DNA of 64,000 nt, taken from contig CAJFCJ010000006.1 of assembly GCA_904063045.1 (NCBI GenBank), positions 5,348,408-5,412,407 on the forward strand. Direction: 5' to 3'. Under the pieces are notes generated by a model, which did not search any database, had not been told where the DNA came from, and saw nothing but the letters and a program-made list of their open reading frames with translations. The translations under genes were made by a program, and so were the position numbers. Numbering within the stretch: the first letter of the stretch is position 1; each line of letters opens with the position of its first letter. Shown here one piece after another: positions 52,201 to 64,000 of the stretch. This DNA is from Dimorphilus gyrociliatus (lineage: Eukaryota; Annelida; Polychaeta; Dinophilidae).

Positions 52201-55200
52201 CATTAGCCTCCTATGACGAAAATTGTTTGCTTGGTGGGAAAAAAAATTATTCAGGCGATGAAAGTCTCGTTCCTTTGTTCAGGGCTGCCGAACTCTGTTT
52301 AATACGTAAGATTAGTGAGGTGGTCAGCGACCTTCCGGCCCCCCACGAAGTAAGTGATAAAAGTCTTCCGACGACTTTATTATATAAATATTCTCTTTTT
52401 ATTTTATCTTTTACAACATATTTAATTCCTTTGACAAAGAATGTAATTCTTTCCCTTCCCTTTAAATGTAGGTTCTTATGTGGGATGAGGATGAGAAAAT
52501 ATCTCCTCTATCACCAAGGGGTAAACAATACCGTGATAAACTTTTGGAAAAGTTTAGTGATAGTCATTGGTTACAAGGGTGCAGGAGGCTAGCCGGAGCT
52601 CTATTGGAATACTTAAGCGTTATTCCGTCGCTTCCATGGCAAGCTTCCGACGACAATCTACGCGACGCGACAAGATTCTGCGTGCTCGGATTTGAGGTAT
52701 GTGTTTAGATTAGTCAATCCCTAATCCTTGAGTAGGCTTACGCTAAAAACCTATTTCCAAAACGTTAGGCCGATTTGTAGGGATGGGCGTTTGTGGATAA
52801 GATTAAGTCGTTATATGCGCGTTCCGGACTATCGATCGCTATCGATCACAGCTTTAGTTTTCTATTCAATTTATGAAATTATTATAAATTATTTTATCAG
52901 ATAAAAACTTTGAAATCGTTCCTATCGAACTTTGACTGTTTAGTCATCATGACAACAAGTTCGCTTATTTCATCCTTAAACCATAAGCCTACTTCAATAC
53001 GAATTGCGCAGAAATATTTTCCATATAGGCGTATGTTTATAAATTTGTTTATTAACAACGAGTATTTCCCGAAATAAGGAATAATTGCAAATACTTTTAC
53101 AGACGGCTTTTTTTTTATCGTTGCAAAAAAAAAGGAAAAATTTGGTTTTTTTATGTTCATAAAGATGGAATATGTGAAGTGTTATATATATTTGTTTTGT
53201 TTCATCTTTAACACGTAAACTCCTTCAAATAATAGTTATTTAAATTACGTAAATAGTCCTCTCTTTCCTTTTACTCTTCCTCTATCCTGGATTTCTTGAA
53301 TGGAAGGAGGAGGGTAGCGAGAGGTGGGACAGGAGAAGGAAAAGGAAGAATAGGAAAATTTTTCCTCGTTTCTTCCAAATGATAGTTTCACAATTTTACT
53401 ACATTAATGTCTTCTTTTTTTTGGTGTTTTTACCGATTTTTCTTCTTTTTTTGTTTCTTTTTTTCTAGTACTTTTTGGTCATCTTTTTTTTTTACGAACT
53501 TTGCGGTGATTCGCACTTGACGTAGGTCTGATTATGTTGAACACTGCAATGGTGTTTGAGATCGTCTTTACGAGTGAAAGCTTGTGGGCATTCTGTACAT
53601 CTGCAAGAAACAGTATTTTTTTATTTTTTAGTCTATTATCCTTTTTTTTCTCTCTTTTAGGGCGTGGTCTCCACGCATGTACGAATTACTCCTTTTTTAT
53701 ATTTTATGTACTAGTATATAATATATCTGTTAATGTTGTTATATACTTATATAAAAAGATAGGTAAATAATTTTGTTTACCTGTACGGTCTTTCACCCGT
53801 ATGTAATCGAACATGCCGATCTCTATTACCCTTTTGTGTAAGGGATTTTCCACAATAAGAGCAAGGATATCGTTGGTGTAATCTTCTACAATGATCGTCA
53901 AACGCCGCGAATCCACGTATTGGTGTTGAGCAAAATTCGCAGTCATAGAGTCTTTCCTCCTGTTCTGATGAACCATTTAGCACCACTGTATCGTTTTTAG
54001 TGCTTAAATTAATTGGCTCGTCTGAGGATGAGGTACTGTTTGGCGAGTTTGGCGAATAATCCCTTGGTCGTTTTTGTGGGATTTGAAATGTCTTAGTTGT
54101 ATCCGTATGATCCGCTTCGTGTTCTTCTAGCTCGCCAATTGTACGAAATGGAGGTATTTGAGGACAGAGGACACATTGAAAAATAGGTGCTTGTATACTG
54201 GAATGCATTGTAGTAACGTGTTCACCGTAAAATACGGGATCGGCAAATCCGATCTGGCACAGTGTACAAGTCCAAGTTGCTCCAACATTTTTGTGCATAA
54301 CTAAGTGTTTGTGTAGTTTAAGAATGTCTCTTGATTGAAATCCGCAGTAGGAACATGACTGTTGACATAATGACCTTTTTCTAGACCTATGAGATGCCAT
54401 TAGCGAATGTATGGGTGATGGTTGTACGGTTAGTTCTTGTTGCCTAAATATCTCGTGGAATTTTATGACAACATCTTTGCCATCAACATTGACAACAATC
54501 ACTCCATCAAGTTGTCTAGGTGTTCCGAGATGTGATAAAGTAGTACGACATAACTCGATTATTGTCGGCTTTAGCCTGTTTTCCACAGTATACGACGTTT
54601 GCATGATTTCGCCTGTTAGAGAAAAAAAAAGAATAAAGAGAAATGATGAGTCAATTATTTTGGGTGGGGCGGTGGAAAAAGAGTACAAAACACCTATTGT
54701 TCAAACGATTACTATCTTATCGGAGAGCTACGCCGTTCGATTTTGTTTGTCTAACGATATAGGAATCATCCCACAACAAGAAATTAGTAATTGAATAATT
54801 TCTTTGATAAAATGAAAGAGTTTTGTTTAAAAAATGAAATCAGAAAAAAAAAATTTACCTTGAAGAAGTAAATTCTTTAATAGAAAGAAAAATGGTGTTT
54901 TTTTCTTTTTCTATCTATTTATCTATCTATCTATCTTATTCTTTTCTCTTTACTAGTATCTATTTTGTTAAAACTCTCCTTACTAACTTTACACAATTTA
55001 AAGATAGGAAGGAACATAGGTTTATGTTTTTTTTTAATATATATAAAAAGAGAAAAGAAAGAATTATATATCGATTTGGCCAACGAATTAAACCAGTTTG
55101 ATTCATTATACCCATACTCTGACATCAGATGGAAAAGATAGCTTATCTATTTTCTTCATTTTATAATTTGAGATAATAAAATTTCTAAATTTTTTTTATA

Positions 55201-58200
55201 CCGCCTCCGAATATGCCAAAAAAAGCTTATAGGTACTTTTATCTATAAATTTTATCTATCGGAATGCTCGGAACGATTTCGTCAATGACTTTTTGGCGCC
55301 ATCAGCGACTATCTCTTAATTCGTTAACCTATTAAATATATATTTTATTGTGATTTTTGAAGGGTGATAAATAGGATAATTGGGGGTTACGTAATTTGAG
55401 TAGAGGGGAAAAAATTTTTTATAACGTTTCACGATCCGATAATAATAAGTACAAATGAAAAGGAATGATTGAATAGGAATTACGAAAGACGAGTTCGTAG
55501 TTGAATGACAGTTCACAATTCGTATGAACGCGTATATACCGCGTATTGTACTTGAGATATATAGGTTTTCCATTATAAATACTTTTTTTCTATATTTTCA
55601 AGTGAAAAAGGCTCCTTTCTAAAGACTAATATTATAAAGGATACCTTAGAATTGCAACGTAATACACGTTTTGTTTTTAGGCGCCAAGGAGTGCTTTTTT
55701 CATAAGGCTATTATCTAATTGTCAAATTACATAGACACTTGTTCCTAATTGAATGATACGTAATTACTAAACAAAAATATAAAATATAACTTACTTTCTT
55801 GCACCATATAAGAATACATATAAAATATATATATATATATATAAAGTTGTAACAAAATTTAGGTAAATTACATATACATAGATGTAAATTTGAATATTGT
55901 ATATACATGTATATATATATATATAAACTGTCTACTTATATATACTAATATATGTATATATATATATATATATGTGTAATTAAAGTATTTAAGCGCGCAT
56001 AAAAAAGAGTGATATCCGTCTTTTAAGTTGAAAAGAAAATCTTACACGTAGGAGAAAAGGGGAAGGAATAAAATGAAAAAGAAAAAGGAGAAATATATTT
56101 TATACCTAATGAATACAAAGATATATTCATATATATATATATATAAATAGATATATATTTTCTCCTTTTCTGTCAATAAAATACACGATTTGGCACGTTG
56201 TCTCCGTGGAAGTGTACTTTATTCAAATCTCGAACGCCTACAGATTTCCATGAGTCAGTTGTTTAGCGATTGAACGCACGCGGCGGCTCTTGAACTGGAA
56301 ATAACTTACCTAAACCGATCAGGTCATCCGGTCCGCGCAATTGAAATTCTCCAAATTGTAGCGGTAAAAGTTGACAGAATGGTTACCTGAATCAGCGTTT
56401 CTCCTGGAATGGGCGTGGACGCCGTTAGCGAGATGTACTGCTGCCTGCGGCGTCACGCCCTTTCTCTTTAGCACGTTTCCATGCTTGTTTTTTGACATAT
56501 GTTTGTCAACATCGGTTCTTGTTTATTGATAAGTTTTGAACACGAAGGAGCGTCTATTTCAATACGTAACCGCACACAGATAAGACAGTATAAACTGTTC
56601 ATAAACTTATGACAATTATATACTTGTGTTTCTTATTTCGCTTTTTAATCTAAATGTACACACGGTGAAAAGCGTATAATCTATGCTTTTATAAGGTAAC
56701 AATTTAAATACGTACAGTTACAGCTATTCTTAAAATACCCCTAGATTTTTGTGTCTATATTTTAACGGTTTTTTTTAGCCTTTTCTTTTCTCTTTTACTT
56801 ATATAAACGGGTTTAAAAATAATATTATTTTCTACATAAATTTTATTCCTCTTTCGTCTTTTTTTCTCTAAAGTATTCCTTTTTAAACTTATTAATTTAA
56901 CGGTTTGATGATCGTACCTGTGTTTGAAATTTCCGTTTGACTAACATCTTTCGGTAAGGTTTCCGCAGACCTATCCATAACGCTCGAAATTTAATAATGA
57001 ACTGTAATCCGGCTCTGTTTATTATTCATCGAACTTAAAGGCCTAGAAAAATTCTGCCTATCCTTATCTTTTCTGTTTCATATTTTTCTCCAACCTACCA
57101 AGGCTGAATCATACTTCCAAATGTCTTTTCCATAACTGACGCAATTTATGCTTAGCAATATGTATGAATATTCAAAAATGACCTATTACTAAATTCCACA
57201 AAGGAGTATACACAATCATCTTTTTATTGAATAACAACTAAACAAGAAAACATTTAAAAGTTATTGTATAGCGATCTATTTACATATATACAATGACTAA
57301 AATATAAATAGCCCAAAATGTATCACGTAATGACGATATACACCCATTCTTGGTATTAATATTCATATTTTTTATGGCCTAAACATAAGAAGTAGGAAGG
57401 TCTATTGAATATATTTTGTCTTATTTTTCCTTTGCTTTTTTTTTTAAGTAGTATTGCTATTTTCTTATGAATTCAACTGTGACTTAACGATTGCTTAAAG
57501 ATATGTAAATACGAAAAGAGACATTCTTCTGCGAATATTCTCAATTAATATCTAAAAATATATAATATTTCTTATGTCCTTTTTTCCCCCCTTGAATAGA
57601 TAATTCACGTTAAGTTGAACGAAGGCGGTTCTTTATTACATTCCACCCACATACAAACGTGGCTAAAATTGGGAGCTGTTTCTCTGCAATTCCCTCAAAT
57701 TTCACAGGTAATAGGAAGTAAGGAAAGAAAATCATGGGTTTGCACGGCTGTTGCAGCTCTCTACCAATTAGTTTGCACGGGTAAATTATTTTATTATATG
57801 CTTATAATATGAATATCTAAACACACATACATATGCTTATACTATACATATATAATATATATATATTTGCCCACATACCTGTACATTCATTCATACGTGC
57901 ATCATACACAGTACAAATATACAAATTTGACACTTTTCTTACTGTGTATTTATATACTAATATTGTAGTTATCTTTAATTTTTATATAGTTGTCCTACTG
58001 CCCGGACAAAAACTTACAAAATTAAAAGTTACAAGCGAAGAAGAGTATATTCCGAAAACGGCTGATGAACTACACCACACAACCGAAGCATGCGATAGAA
58101 TATCTGAACTAATGTATGCCTTGAGCTCGCAACTGTCGTTTCTAGTAAAGAACAGGGCGTTACCGGATTATATATTATATCCTTTACGCAATGTTATCAT

Positions 58201-61200
58201 AGGTATAGCTCGATTGCCTTTAGTAAATAGCTATGCTAGGACACCAATGTTAGCATGGCGTCTTGGTTGGATTCCATCAGTTTCTGGAGAGAATAGAACA
58301 AGTTTACCTCCTCTCCCTCAAGAACTACTTATGGAGAGAGAAGTTTTAATAGAATTTATAAGACGTATTAATTGCTTGGGGTGGATATCGAGAACACAAT
58401 TTGAAGAGACTTGGATGAGTTTATTAGGTGTTTTGAGTCCCGCAGCTGAAGAGGGCGGAGGGAGCGTTCAGGTATTGAATTATCTTTTCCATTTTAAAAG
58501 CCTTTTAGAAAGTAATTAATAGGAAATTAAAGAATATCTTAATCAAGACTACATATATATGCATTTCCTATTATGCTATATATTACTATGTATCAACTTT
58601 ACATAGATATATTTATATAGCTTTTTAAATAACTATATACGTATGAATATACAACATGTCTCTTTTATCAATTATTTTAGGATATAATGGAAAGAAATCA
58701 TTGTTCATCTTTGGCGTTGAGAGCAATGACAGCACTTTTGCAGTATACAACACTAGCGCCTCATAGCGGCAATCCGGCAAGTAGTTCCACTTCACCTGGA
58801 CCCAGATCGGCTAATCTTTACAGTTTAAGAACAAGGTGAGTATTTAGATTATAGTAGAAAAAATTTTTATTTTATTCAAATTAGGCATATAATAGATAAC
58901 TATCTACACTTAGTACAAAACTGTTGGAAAATTCTATGAGGTCACAAATTTTCCCTAAACTAGTATTTTATTACATACTTTATTTGTTAGTATAGGATAA
59001 TTTACAGTTAAAAAAAACACGACAGACAAGGAATCTCTAATTGTACAGGCACTATAAACTCTTCTTCCATACTATACTTTTGTCTTGTTTCATTCATTCA
59101 TTTATCAAAATACTTTTTCTCTATTATTATCAATATTCCATTATCTATTTTTACTCTACATAATATAATATTTTAGGTTGGTTGTACAATATAATAACTG
59201 GAAAGAGAAAGTAAATTGAAATGATGTAAAGCAATTTTAGTAGCGTGTGAACAGTACAAAAATAGATAAGTCAATCAAGAGAAAGTTTTCCATAGTTATT
59301 TTTTTATCCTATATATAACAATTAGAAAAAATCTAACGATGACATCTGGATATTCATATCGGAAAAGTAATTCGATGATTCAACACCAATTTTTAGATTA
59401 TTTTTGCGTAGATTCCTGATTTTTTCGATTTCCATTCTTAATTTTTCATTTGTCACAATTAGTTCCTTTTCTCTTCTTTCCAAATTTAGTATTTTTGATT
59501 TGTGCCTCTCTCTGCTTCGTTTACATTTTTCCGCGTGTTCCGGATCCCGAGGAGGTTTTCTAGTCCTACTTGTCTGTATTTAAAAATAAGGATATTACGT
59601 ATTATTTAAATATAAATATATATATATAGTAGATAACTATATATAATCATTTATAATGTCATAAAACTTGTTCCGCTTATTAAAACTGACCTTTCTAATC
59701 TCTTTGTTGTAACCTTCTTCTACACGTTGATCAGGAGATATCGTAGATGGTACTCCAATTTGTTCGAAATCTAAAAAAAAAATCATTACAAGCGTAAATC
59801 AATGATAATACTTTTAAGATTATTAAATATAGTAATTATAAACATGTACTAAAATGCGCACCAGGAGTTACCATTAGGCCGCTTTTTTCATTAGCAGCGA
59901 GTTTTTCCATTGGTGAATTACATTGACTTGAGTAGTCGGGTGTTGGATATAGAGAATTTCCATAGCCTTCATCATGAACATTACATGAAGACTCTTCCTC
60001 GTTTTCCGCTGGATATTCACTCCCAGAATTCAATTCTTGTTCTATAAAAGCTATTAATGTTGGCTTTAAACACTCAAAAGCTGGAGATTTTATTATCTCT
60101 TCCAGATTACGATTATCAATATCACTGGTATCCATAAGAGACTCCATCATTTCTTAGGTAACTATGGAAAAATGAGTGATATAAAAAGTATTTATTGTTA
60201 AAAATGGCTGATTTTTTGTCTTCCTGGCAAATATAGGATAGGCTCTATTATAAATAGTGATAATATAAATTAGACAGCGCCACCTAACAGACTATATTGT
60301 TGGCCAACCACTTTGTTATGCCTATATTATATATTGTACATATCTTATTTATATGAATACTATATTGTCGAAATTTATAAATAGTACCATACCCTTCTGA
60401 ATTGGTTTAGGAAAACTTTTAAATCTAGGAAGGCAAATCGACGAATGACGTCAATAGATACTAAAATTACTCGATCTTTTGTCAGAGCTACCTTGAAAAA
60501 ACTAATACTCTAACTTCAGAAAGCCTATGATACCTTTTATTTCCTTTACAATATCTTTACTGAAAGGAAAAAGAGGAAAGAAAAATTCAACTTTATTACT
60601 TTATTAGCATTCTATTAAAATTTACGCCGTTACGTAGGTGCTTTTTCATATTGACTTAACTTCTATGTCAATAATCACTTGTTCTTTAGTTTTCTCTCTC
60701 TCTCTCTCTCTCTCACTCCCTTCCTATCTCTCTTTCCAATACCAATGCTTCTTTTCCTTTTTTTCCTCTTTTTGAAAAATCTTGCAATTTTACAGATAAT
60801 ACCCAATATTCTGTATAATAAATAATCCACTCTATTGATACTATAAATAGACTATAGATAAATCGTTAAATATCTAGAATTATTCAATATTCAATCAAGT
60901 GTTCAATATAAGTCCTACCTTTTGTTATAGTAAAACTTGCTAAATAATATATACTTAGATGTTATAATAAAAAAGTGAGGGAGAGTAGAAAACGAATAAA
61001 AGGAAGAAGTGAAAGAGAAGAGGGGTGGGGGAGAGAAAGAGAATAAAGGATAGAAATATTACTATATTATTATAAACATATTATTATGCAATACGGCATC
61101 CTAAACAAATATAGCTGTAGATTAAAAAAAAACAATCATTATGCAGTATAATTAGAAATATGTAAAATATTTTTCTATAATATTTTAACATAATGTCTTA

Positions 61201-61383
61201 TATTAGAATAATTTATATATATTATATATTTTATAATTAGATGGGGAAGGTATTATAGTCTTATAAGAATACTTCTCCAAAAAGAATTGGAGATAATTCA
61301 TCAACTTCACAGGTAGCTTTAATGTTGTAAAGCAAAAAAAAAAATTGTTATTGATTGATTGTTGTATAATTTATTATACCATT

Positions 61384-61426
<43 letters not shown>

Positions 61427-64000
61427 TACTCTTTTCTATACTTATTAATAATTTTAATTTATTTAATGATCTATTATTATTGATTTAGCTAGTTAATTTT
61501 ATTATAATTTGGTTTTTAGTTGACTTTCCTTTCTCTTATTTTTTGTTTAAAAGCATAAAATTTTATGATTTTGTTTTATTTTATGATAAGAATAGTAGAG
61601 ATATTTTTTCCACTGTTTTCTTTTTTATTTTCATATTTTCTCTTTCGGTTTATTGCTTCCTTAAACACAAATATCACGTGACTAATTTAAAAATATATAT
61701 ATAATACATCATATATGAAAAATTAGTGTTTATATAATTAACTTTAATAACCATATATAGCTCGAATACCAAACCGTTTGCGGAGAAACGAATAAACGTC
61801 GATAGATTAAATAGTTTATTTGATGAAAATTTGGAATGTCAGCTCGGTCATATCGGATTCTCATTTAGCCAGGTACGTCATTCCGTTTATTAGATATATC
61901 TACATGTATATATATATATTTTTGTCAGCGGATGTATAAAAAAGAATACGAATATACTGTATATACAGTATATATAAATGTATATATTGTATTTTGAGAT
62001 ATTCAATTCTTCTTCTTGTTTCCTTTCAATTTTCTATTTTGCTTAAACGTCTATACTGTATATCAACTTAAAATAAAAAAATAGAGAAATATAGTTTTCC
62101 ATATAGAAAACTTTAAAAGAAACATCACAAACACTAAGCAAGTATATGTACTATTATTCTAAATAAGGTTATAAGAAACAAACAAAGAAAAGGGAAGAAG
62201 GTAAAGTTAAGCATGCGTTAATAGTTTCTTTTTATATTCTATTTTTATATTCATATTTGTATTGAAAATACTTCTCTGTTTTTCTCTTTATCTATTTATC
62301 TGTTTTTTATTATCATTCTACTTATTTCCTTTATAATAGGGAAAATTCAGATTTTTTATTAATTTAACTAACTTCTACTTATATAGACAGCTTACTGCAT
62401 ACAATATGCATCTAAGCTATATACTTATATATTTTTTTATCTTGAAACTTTCCTTTTGTCAATGTCTTGTTTAATTCAAATCAAGATGAAACATTAAAGA
62501 AATCGACTCATTTTATTAATATACAATCAAATTGGTATCCCTTATCATAGTAATTTGTTTTCTATTTTAAATTATTAGAAAAGTGGTCGATCTATGAGTC
62601 ATTCGGCATCAACTGGAGATGATTCAACAGCCTCTGATAGTCCCGATTTGGAGATGGTGGAAGCTCCGAAGACTGTCTCTATGGTTACGGGTAAAATTCT
62701 TGTTTAATTATTTTCATTTAAAGTTAAAACAAAAGTTTTATTTTATTGCTTTTTCTTTATTGTTCGTCTTCATCTAACGTCTTTAGGAGATGAACTAGAT
62801 ATTCGTTCCTGTGTCCAATTACTTTTGGATTTATTTACTCAGTTTGTTTCTCCATCACCGGAGATAGCCACACCTCCAGCTCTTCTATGTCAAGTTATGC
62901 GATCGGTTAGTAGCATCGACTAAATAGGATAAAACTATATCCTTTAAGCCATAAAATACATATGTTTGTTTTCTTATCCCTTTTTTAGATGGTTGCTGTT
63001 ACGGACGTTTTAGATCAAGCACCCCATTATGAATGGTTATTGCATAATTTATTACAAGTTGATAAATTAAGACCAGTTGATGATGAGCTTGTTAGGCAAT
63101 ATTTAGCAATTGGAGCTTGTAAAGCTGCCTGTTTTTCGGGACAGGTGACTAGATAACATTTATATAAAATACTGTTTATTTATTTATCTATAAAATTATA
63201 ATCTTTAATTAACAGTTTGAAATGAGACAAGAAAAACTGATATCTCTTATTGATAATGGTCTACAATCGAGTCATGTTCCAAGTAGAGCTGCAGCTCTTC
63301 ACGCCTCTGTTTTTCTATTACAATCTGCCCCCAACAACAGCGTAAATTCAATAGTACTAAATTACCTAAAATCTTTACTTCAACGCCATTTATTACCTTT
63401 AACTTCTTGTCAATTTTGGTATATAATATTATTATTACATAACTATTATTTAAAAAATTATTAATGATTTATTGTTTTCAATTCAAGTACGTCTAACGAA
63501 CAATACTGGTTAACCGTTTGGTCGGTTGCATTCTATTTATTAGAGAATCACGCAGAAGAACTAGCTGATAATGAATTCTGTTCAAAGATATTGCAGGTAT
63601 AATATGTCTAATACGTATTTACATAATAAAATATATATACAGTATATATATATAAACTGAATAGATTGTTTATAATAATAATGGAGAGATTCTTGACCAT
63701 CCTTTTAATTCGTTTTTCTTTATAGGCTGCTATCGATAAGACGTACGAAGATAAAACGGCCTTGGGTCTATACTTATGTCTTATAAATGGCTTTGAACGT
63801 CTTATTTTATCCGGTTGCTTATCAACTAGTCAGATTACTGCTGTTGTCAAGTTATCCATAAACAAGTAGATACAATCGTCTTATATTTTTACCTTAACTG
63901 ATACCTTTTAAGATAAATTCTATAACCATAATATTTAGTCATTTATAATTTTCTATACAATTTATATATTTAAAAAATAATTACAGACTTCTAATGCAAA
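43205..64000 (+). CDS. HTT: Huntingtin, 5' and central part; continues beyond the window
   Basis: Large HEAT-repeat scaffold protein. Thirty-seven exons are visible: 43205-43284, 43353-43557, 43629-43768, 43835-43973, 44037-44178, 44255-44451, 44529-44730, 44795-45801, 45884-45984, 46045-46309, 46375-46472, 46544-46692, 46757-46877, 46939-47102, 47162-47277, 47365-47550, 49011-49246, 49325-49499, 49590-49854, 49914-50290, 50419-50600, 50730-51147, 51246-51352, 51480-51555, 51630-52349, 52472-52696, 57600-57780, 57990-58471, 58681-58835, 61761-61872, 62579-62690, 62787-62905, 62989-63144, 63216-63418, 63488-63596, 63726-63865, 63987 onward. Every junction keeps phase. Recognisable segments: [73 protein letters not shown]-like [33 protein letters not shown]. 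There is no polyglutamine or polyproline tract. Three large introns carry other genes. Confidence 0.97.
47778..48816 (+). CDS. Divergent TALE-class homeobox gene nested in huntingtin intron 16
   Basis: Sequence-specific DNA-binding protein by homology. Exon 1 is tiny (47778-47792, encoding MEPNV) and joins exon 2 (47863-48816) in phase 0, giving 322 residues. The first ~245 residues are acidic and disordered with one basic patch (KRRRKKKK). The homeodomain occupies about residues 249-311. It has the three-residue loop extension of TALE proteins, with the PYP motif in [11 protein letters not shown]. Helix 3 reads [15 protein letters not shown], where the usual WFxNARRR is altered. This does not match MEIS, PBC, IRX or TGIF closely. 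Fast-evolving TALE genes are known in spiralians (the SPILE group), which is my tentative placement. It lies on the same strand as HTT inside a 1460 bp intron (47551-49010). The tiny first exon is the least certain part. Confidence 0.85.
52697..57599 (+). other. 4.9 kb huntingtin intron 26 carrying a C2H2 gene
   Basis: The largest HTT intron in the window. Apart from the minus-strand C2H2 gene (53492-56978) it holds AT-rich sequence and TA repeats near 55820-55990 and 56130-56150. A GC-richer patch at about 56200-56460 lies just inside the C2H2 gene's first intron. It contains the minus-strand donor-like sequence TTTAG/GTAAGT (about 56308-56318), so a noncoding alternative first exon may be present there. 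Confidence 0.6.
53492..56978 (-). CDS. Six-finger C2H2 transcription factor with CtBP-like motif, nested in huntingtin intron 26
   Basis: Exons 56978-56918, 54612-53781 and 53600-53492 join in phases 1 and 2 and give 333 residues. Three spaced C2H2 fingers come first: [17 protein letters not shown], then [17 protein letters not shown], then a finger with the C-x2-C of QCVLCPQ. A Ser/Pro-rich linker carries EPINLSTK (about 219-226), whose PINLS resembles the PxDLS motif that recruits the corepressor CtBP. Three more fingers follow: [34 protein letters not shown]; and, across the last exon junction, [17 protein letters not shown]. The linker HTGERPYR between the last two is canonical, so these probably bind DNA together. 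A repressor role is inferred from the motif. No named orthologue is assigned. The coding start at 56978 rests on phase agreement across a 2.3 kb intron. Confidence 0.85.
59322..60150 (-). CDS. bZIP transcription factor with atypical basic region, nested in huntingtin intron 29
   Basis: Exons 60150-59850, 59770-59691 and 59573-59322 keep phase and give 210 residues. The N-terminal ~125 residues are acidic and Ser/Pro-rich, like an activation region ([15 protein letters not shown]-type segment [17 protein letters not shown]). The last exon encodes a basic region ([13 protein letters not shown]) running into a leucine zipper with hydrophobic heptads ([19 protein letters not shown]). The nearest layout is the PAR/C-EBP or ATF4 group. 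However, the Asn that is invariant seven residues before the core Arg in most bZIPs is not present in the register I see (Ala instead). The gene lies in the 2925 bp intron 58836-61760 on the opposite strand. Confidence 0.82.
60695..60716. repeat. (CT)n tract
   Basis: Run of about ten CT units, within huntingtin intron 29 upstream of the bZIP gene. Confidence 0.85.
61387..61423. repeat. (TA)n microsatellite
   Basis: About 18 uninterrupted TA units within huntingtin intron 29. Confidence 0.95.
61873..62578 (+). other. 706 bp huntingtin intron 30 without visible gene
   Basis: The only HTT intron above 210 bp in which I could find no nested coding sequence. It is AT-rich with short TATA-type palindromes (for example around 61950-61975). 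Confidence 0.5.

Larger units (their letters stand above)
60151..61760 (+). other. Remainder of huntingtin intron 29
   Basis: Contains the upstream region of the bZIP gene, a (CT)n tract at about 60695-60716 and a long (TA)n repeat at 61387-61423. No further gene is visible. Confidence 0.5.

Noticed and set aside
55316-55908. Minus-strand Ile/Tyr-rich ORFs in the huntingtin intron
   Set aside because: Translations of TA repeats and AT-rich DNA within the C2H2 gene's first intron; no splice support.

Overview
The window is a compact, AT-rich animal nuclear genome segment. Genes have many small exons, introns of mostly 59-130 bp with GT..AG ends, and intergenic gaps of a few hundred bases. Several proteins match human orthologues almost end to end in length. 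With a divergent TALE homeobox and a GTSF1-type piRNA factor, this fits a bilaterian with a reduced genome. A small spiralian such as a miniature annelid is my best guess, but that is inference. All exon models were built by hand from splice sites and reading phase; ends may be off by a base or two.

Layout: (1) 1-8264, an HR96/DAF-12-type nuclear receptor (+) with two alternative first coding exons. (2) 10460-12079, an RDH-like short-chain dehydrogenase (+). (3) 14339-16079, a CUB/LDLa-like membrane protein (+). (4) 16365-17434, RhoGDI (-). (5) 18347-20380, DCAF13/Sof1 (-), head to head with (6) ZC3H18, 20797-22563 (+). (7) 23279-24158, GTSF1-like CHHC protein (+). (8) 24741-25241, an intronless orphan (-), head to head with (9) an orphan type II membrane protein, 25718-26845 (+). 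(10) 27096-29819, GCLM (-), whose last intron holds a type II HtrL/YibB-like gene (+). (11) 30868-33091, ZMYND11 (-), head to head with (12) FTCD, 33463-35666 (+). (13) 36198-37178, a C2H2 protein (-), head to head with (14) ZMYND19, 37416-38485 (+). (15) 38897-42890, UBLCP1 (-), whose intron 4 holds a subtilisin-type protease (+), head to head with (16) huntingtin, 43205 to beyond 64000 (+). Three huntingtin introns hold a TALE homeobox gene (+), a six-finger C2H2 gene (-) and a bZIP gene (-).

The most notable feature is architectural. Five complete genes sit inside introns of three conserved housekeeping genes (GCLM, UBLCP1, HTT). In those hosts almost every other intron is 59-209 bp, and each intron above 1 kb contains a gene. 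Three of the five nested genes encode putative transcription factors and all are in HTT. The second pattern is repeated head-to-head pairing across 240-480 bp, suggesting shared promoters. I found no mobile elements, CRISPR, rRNA or tRNA. Non-genic stretches are low-complexity AT-rich DNA with TA microsatellites.
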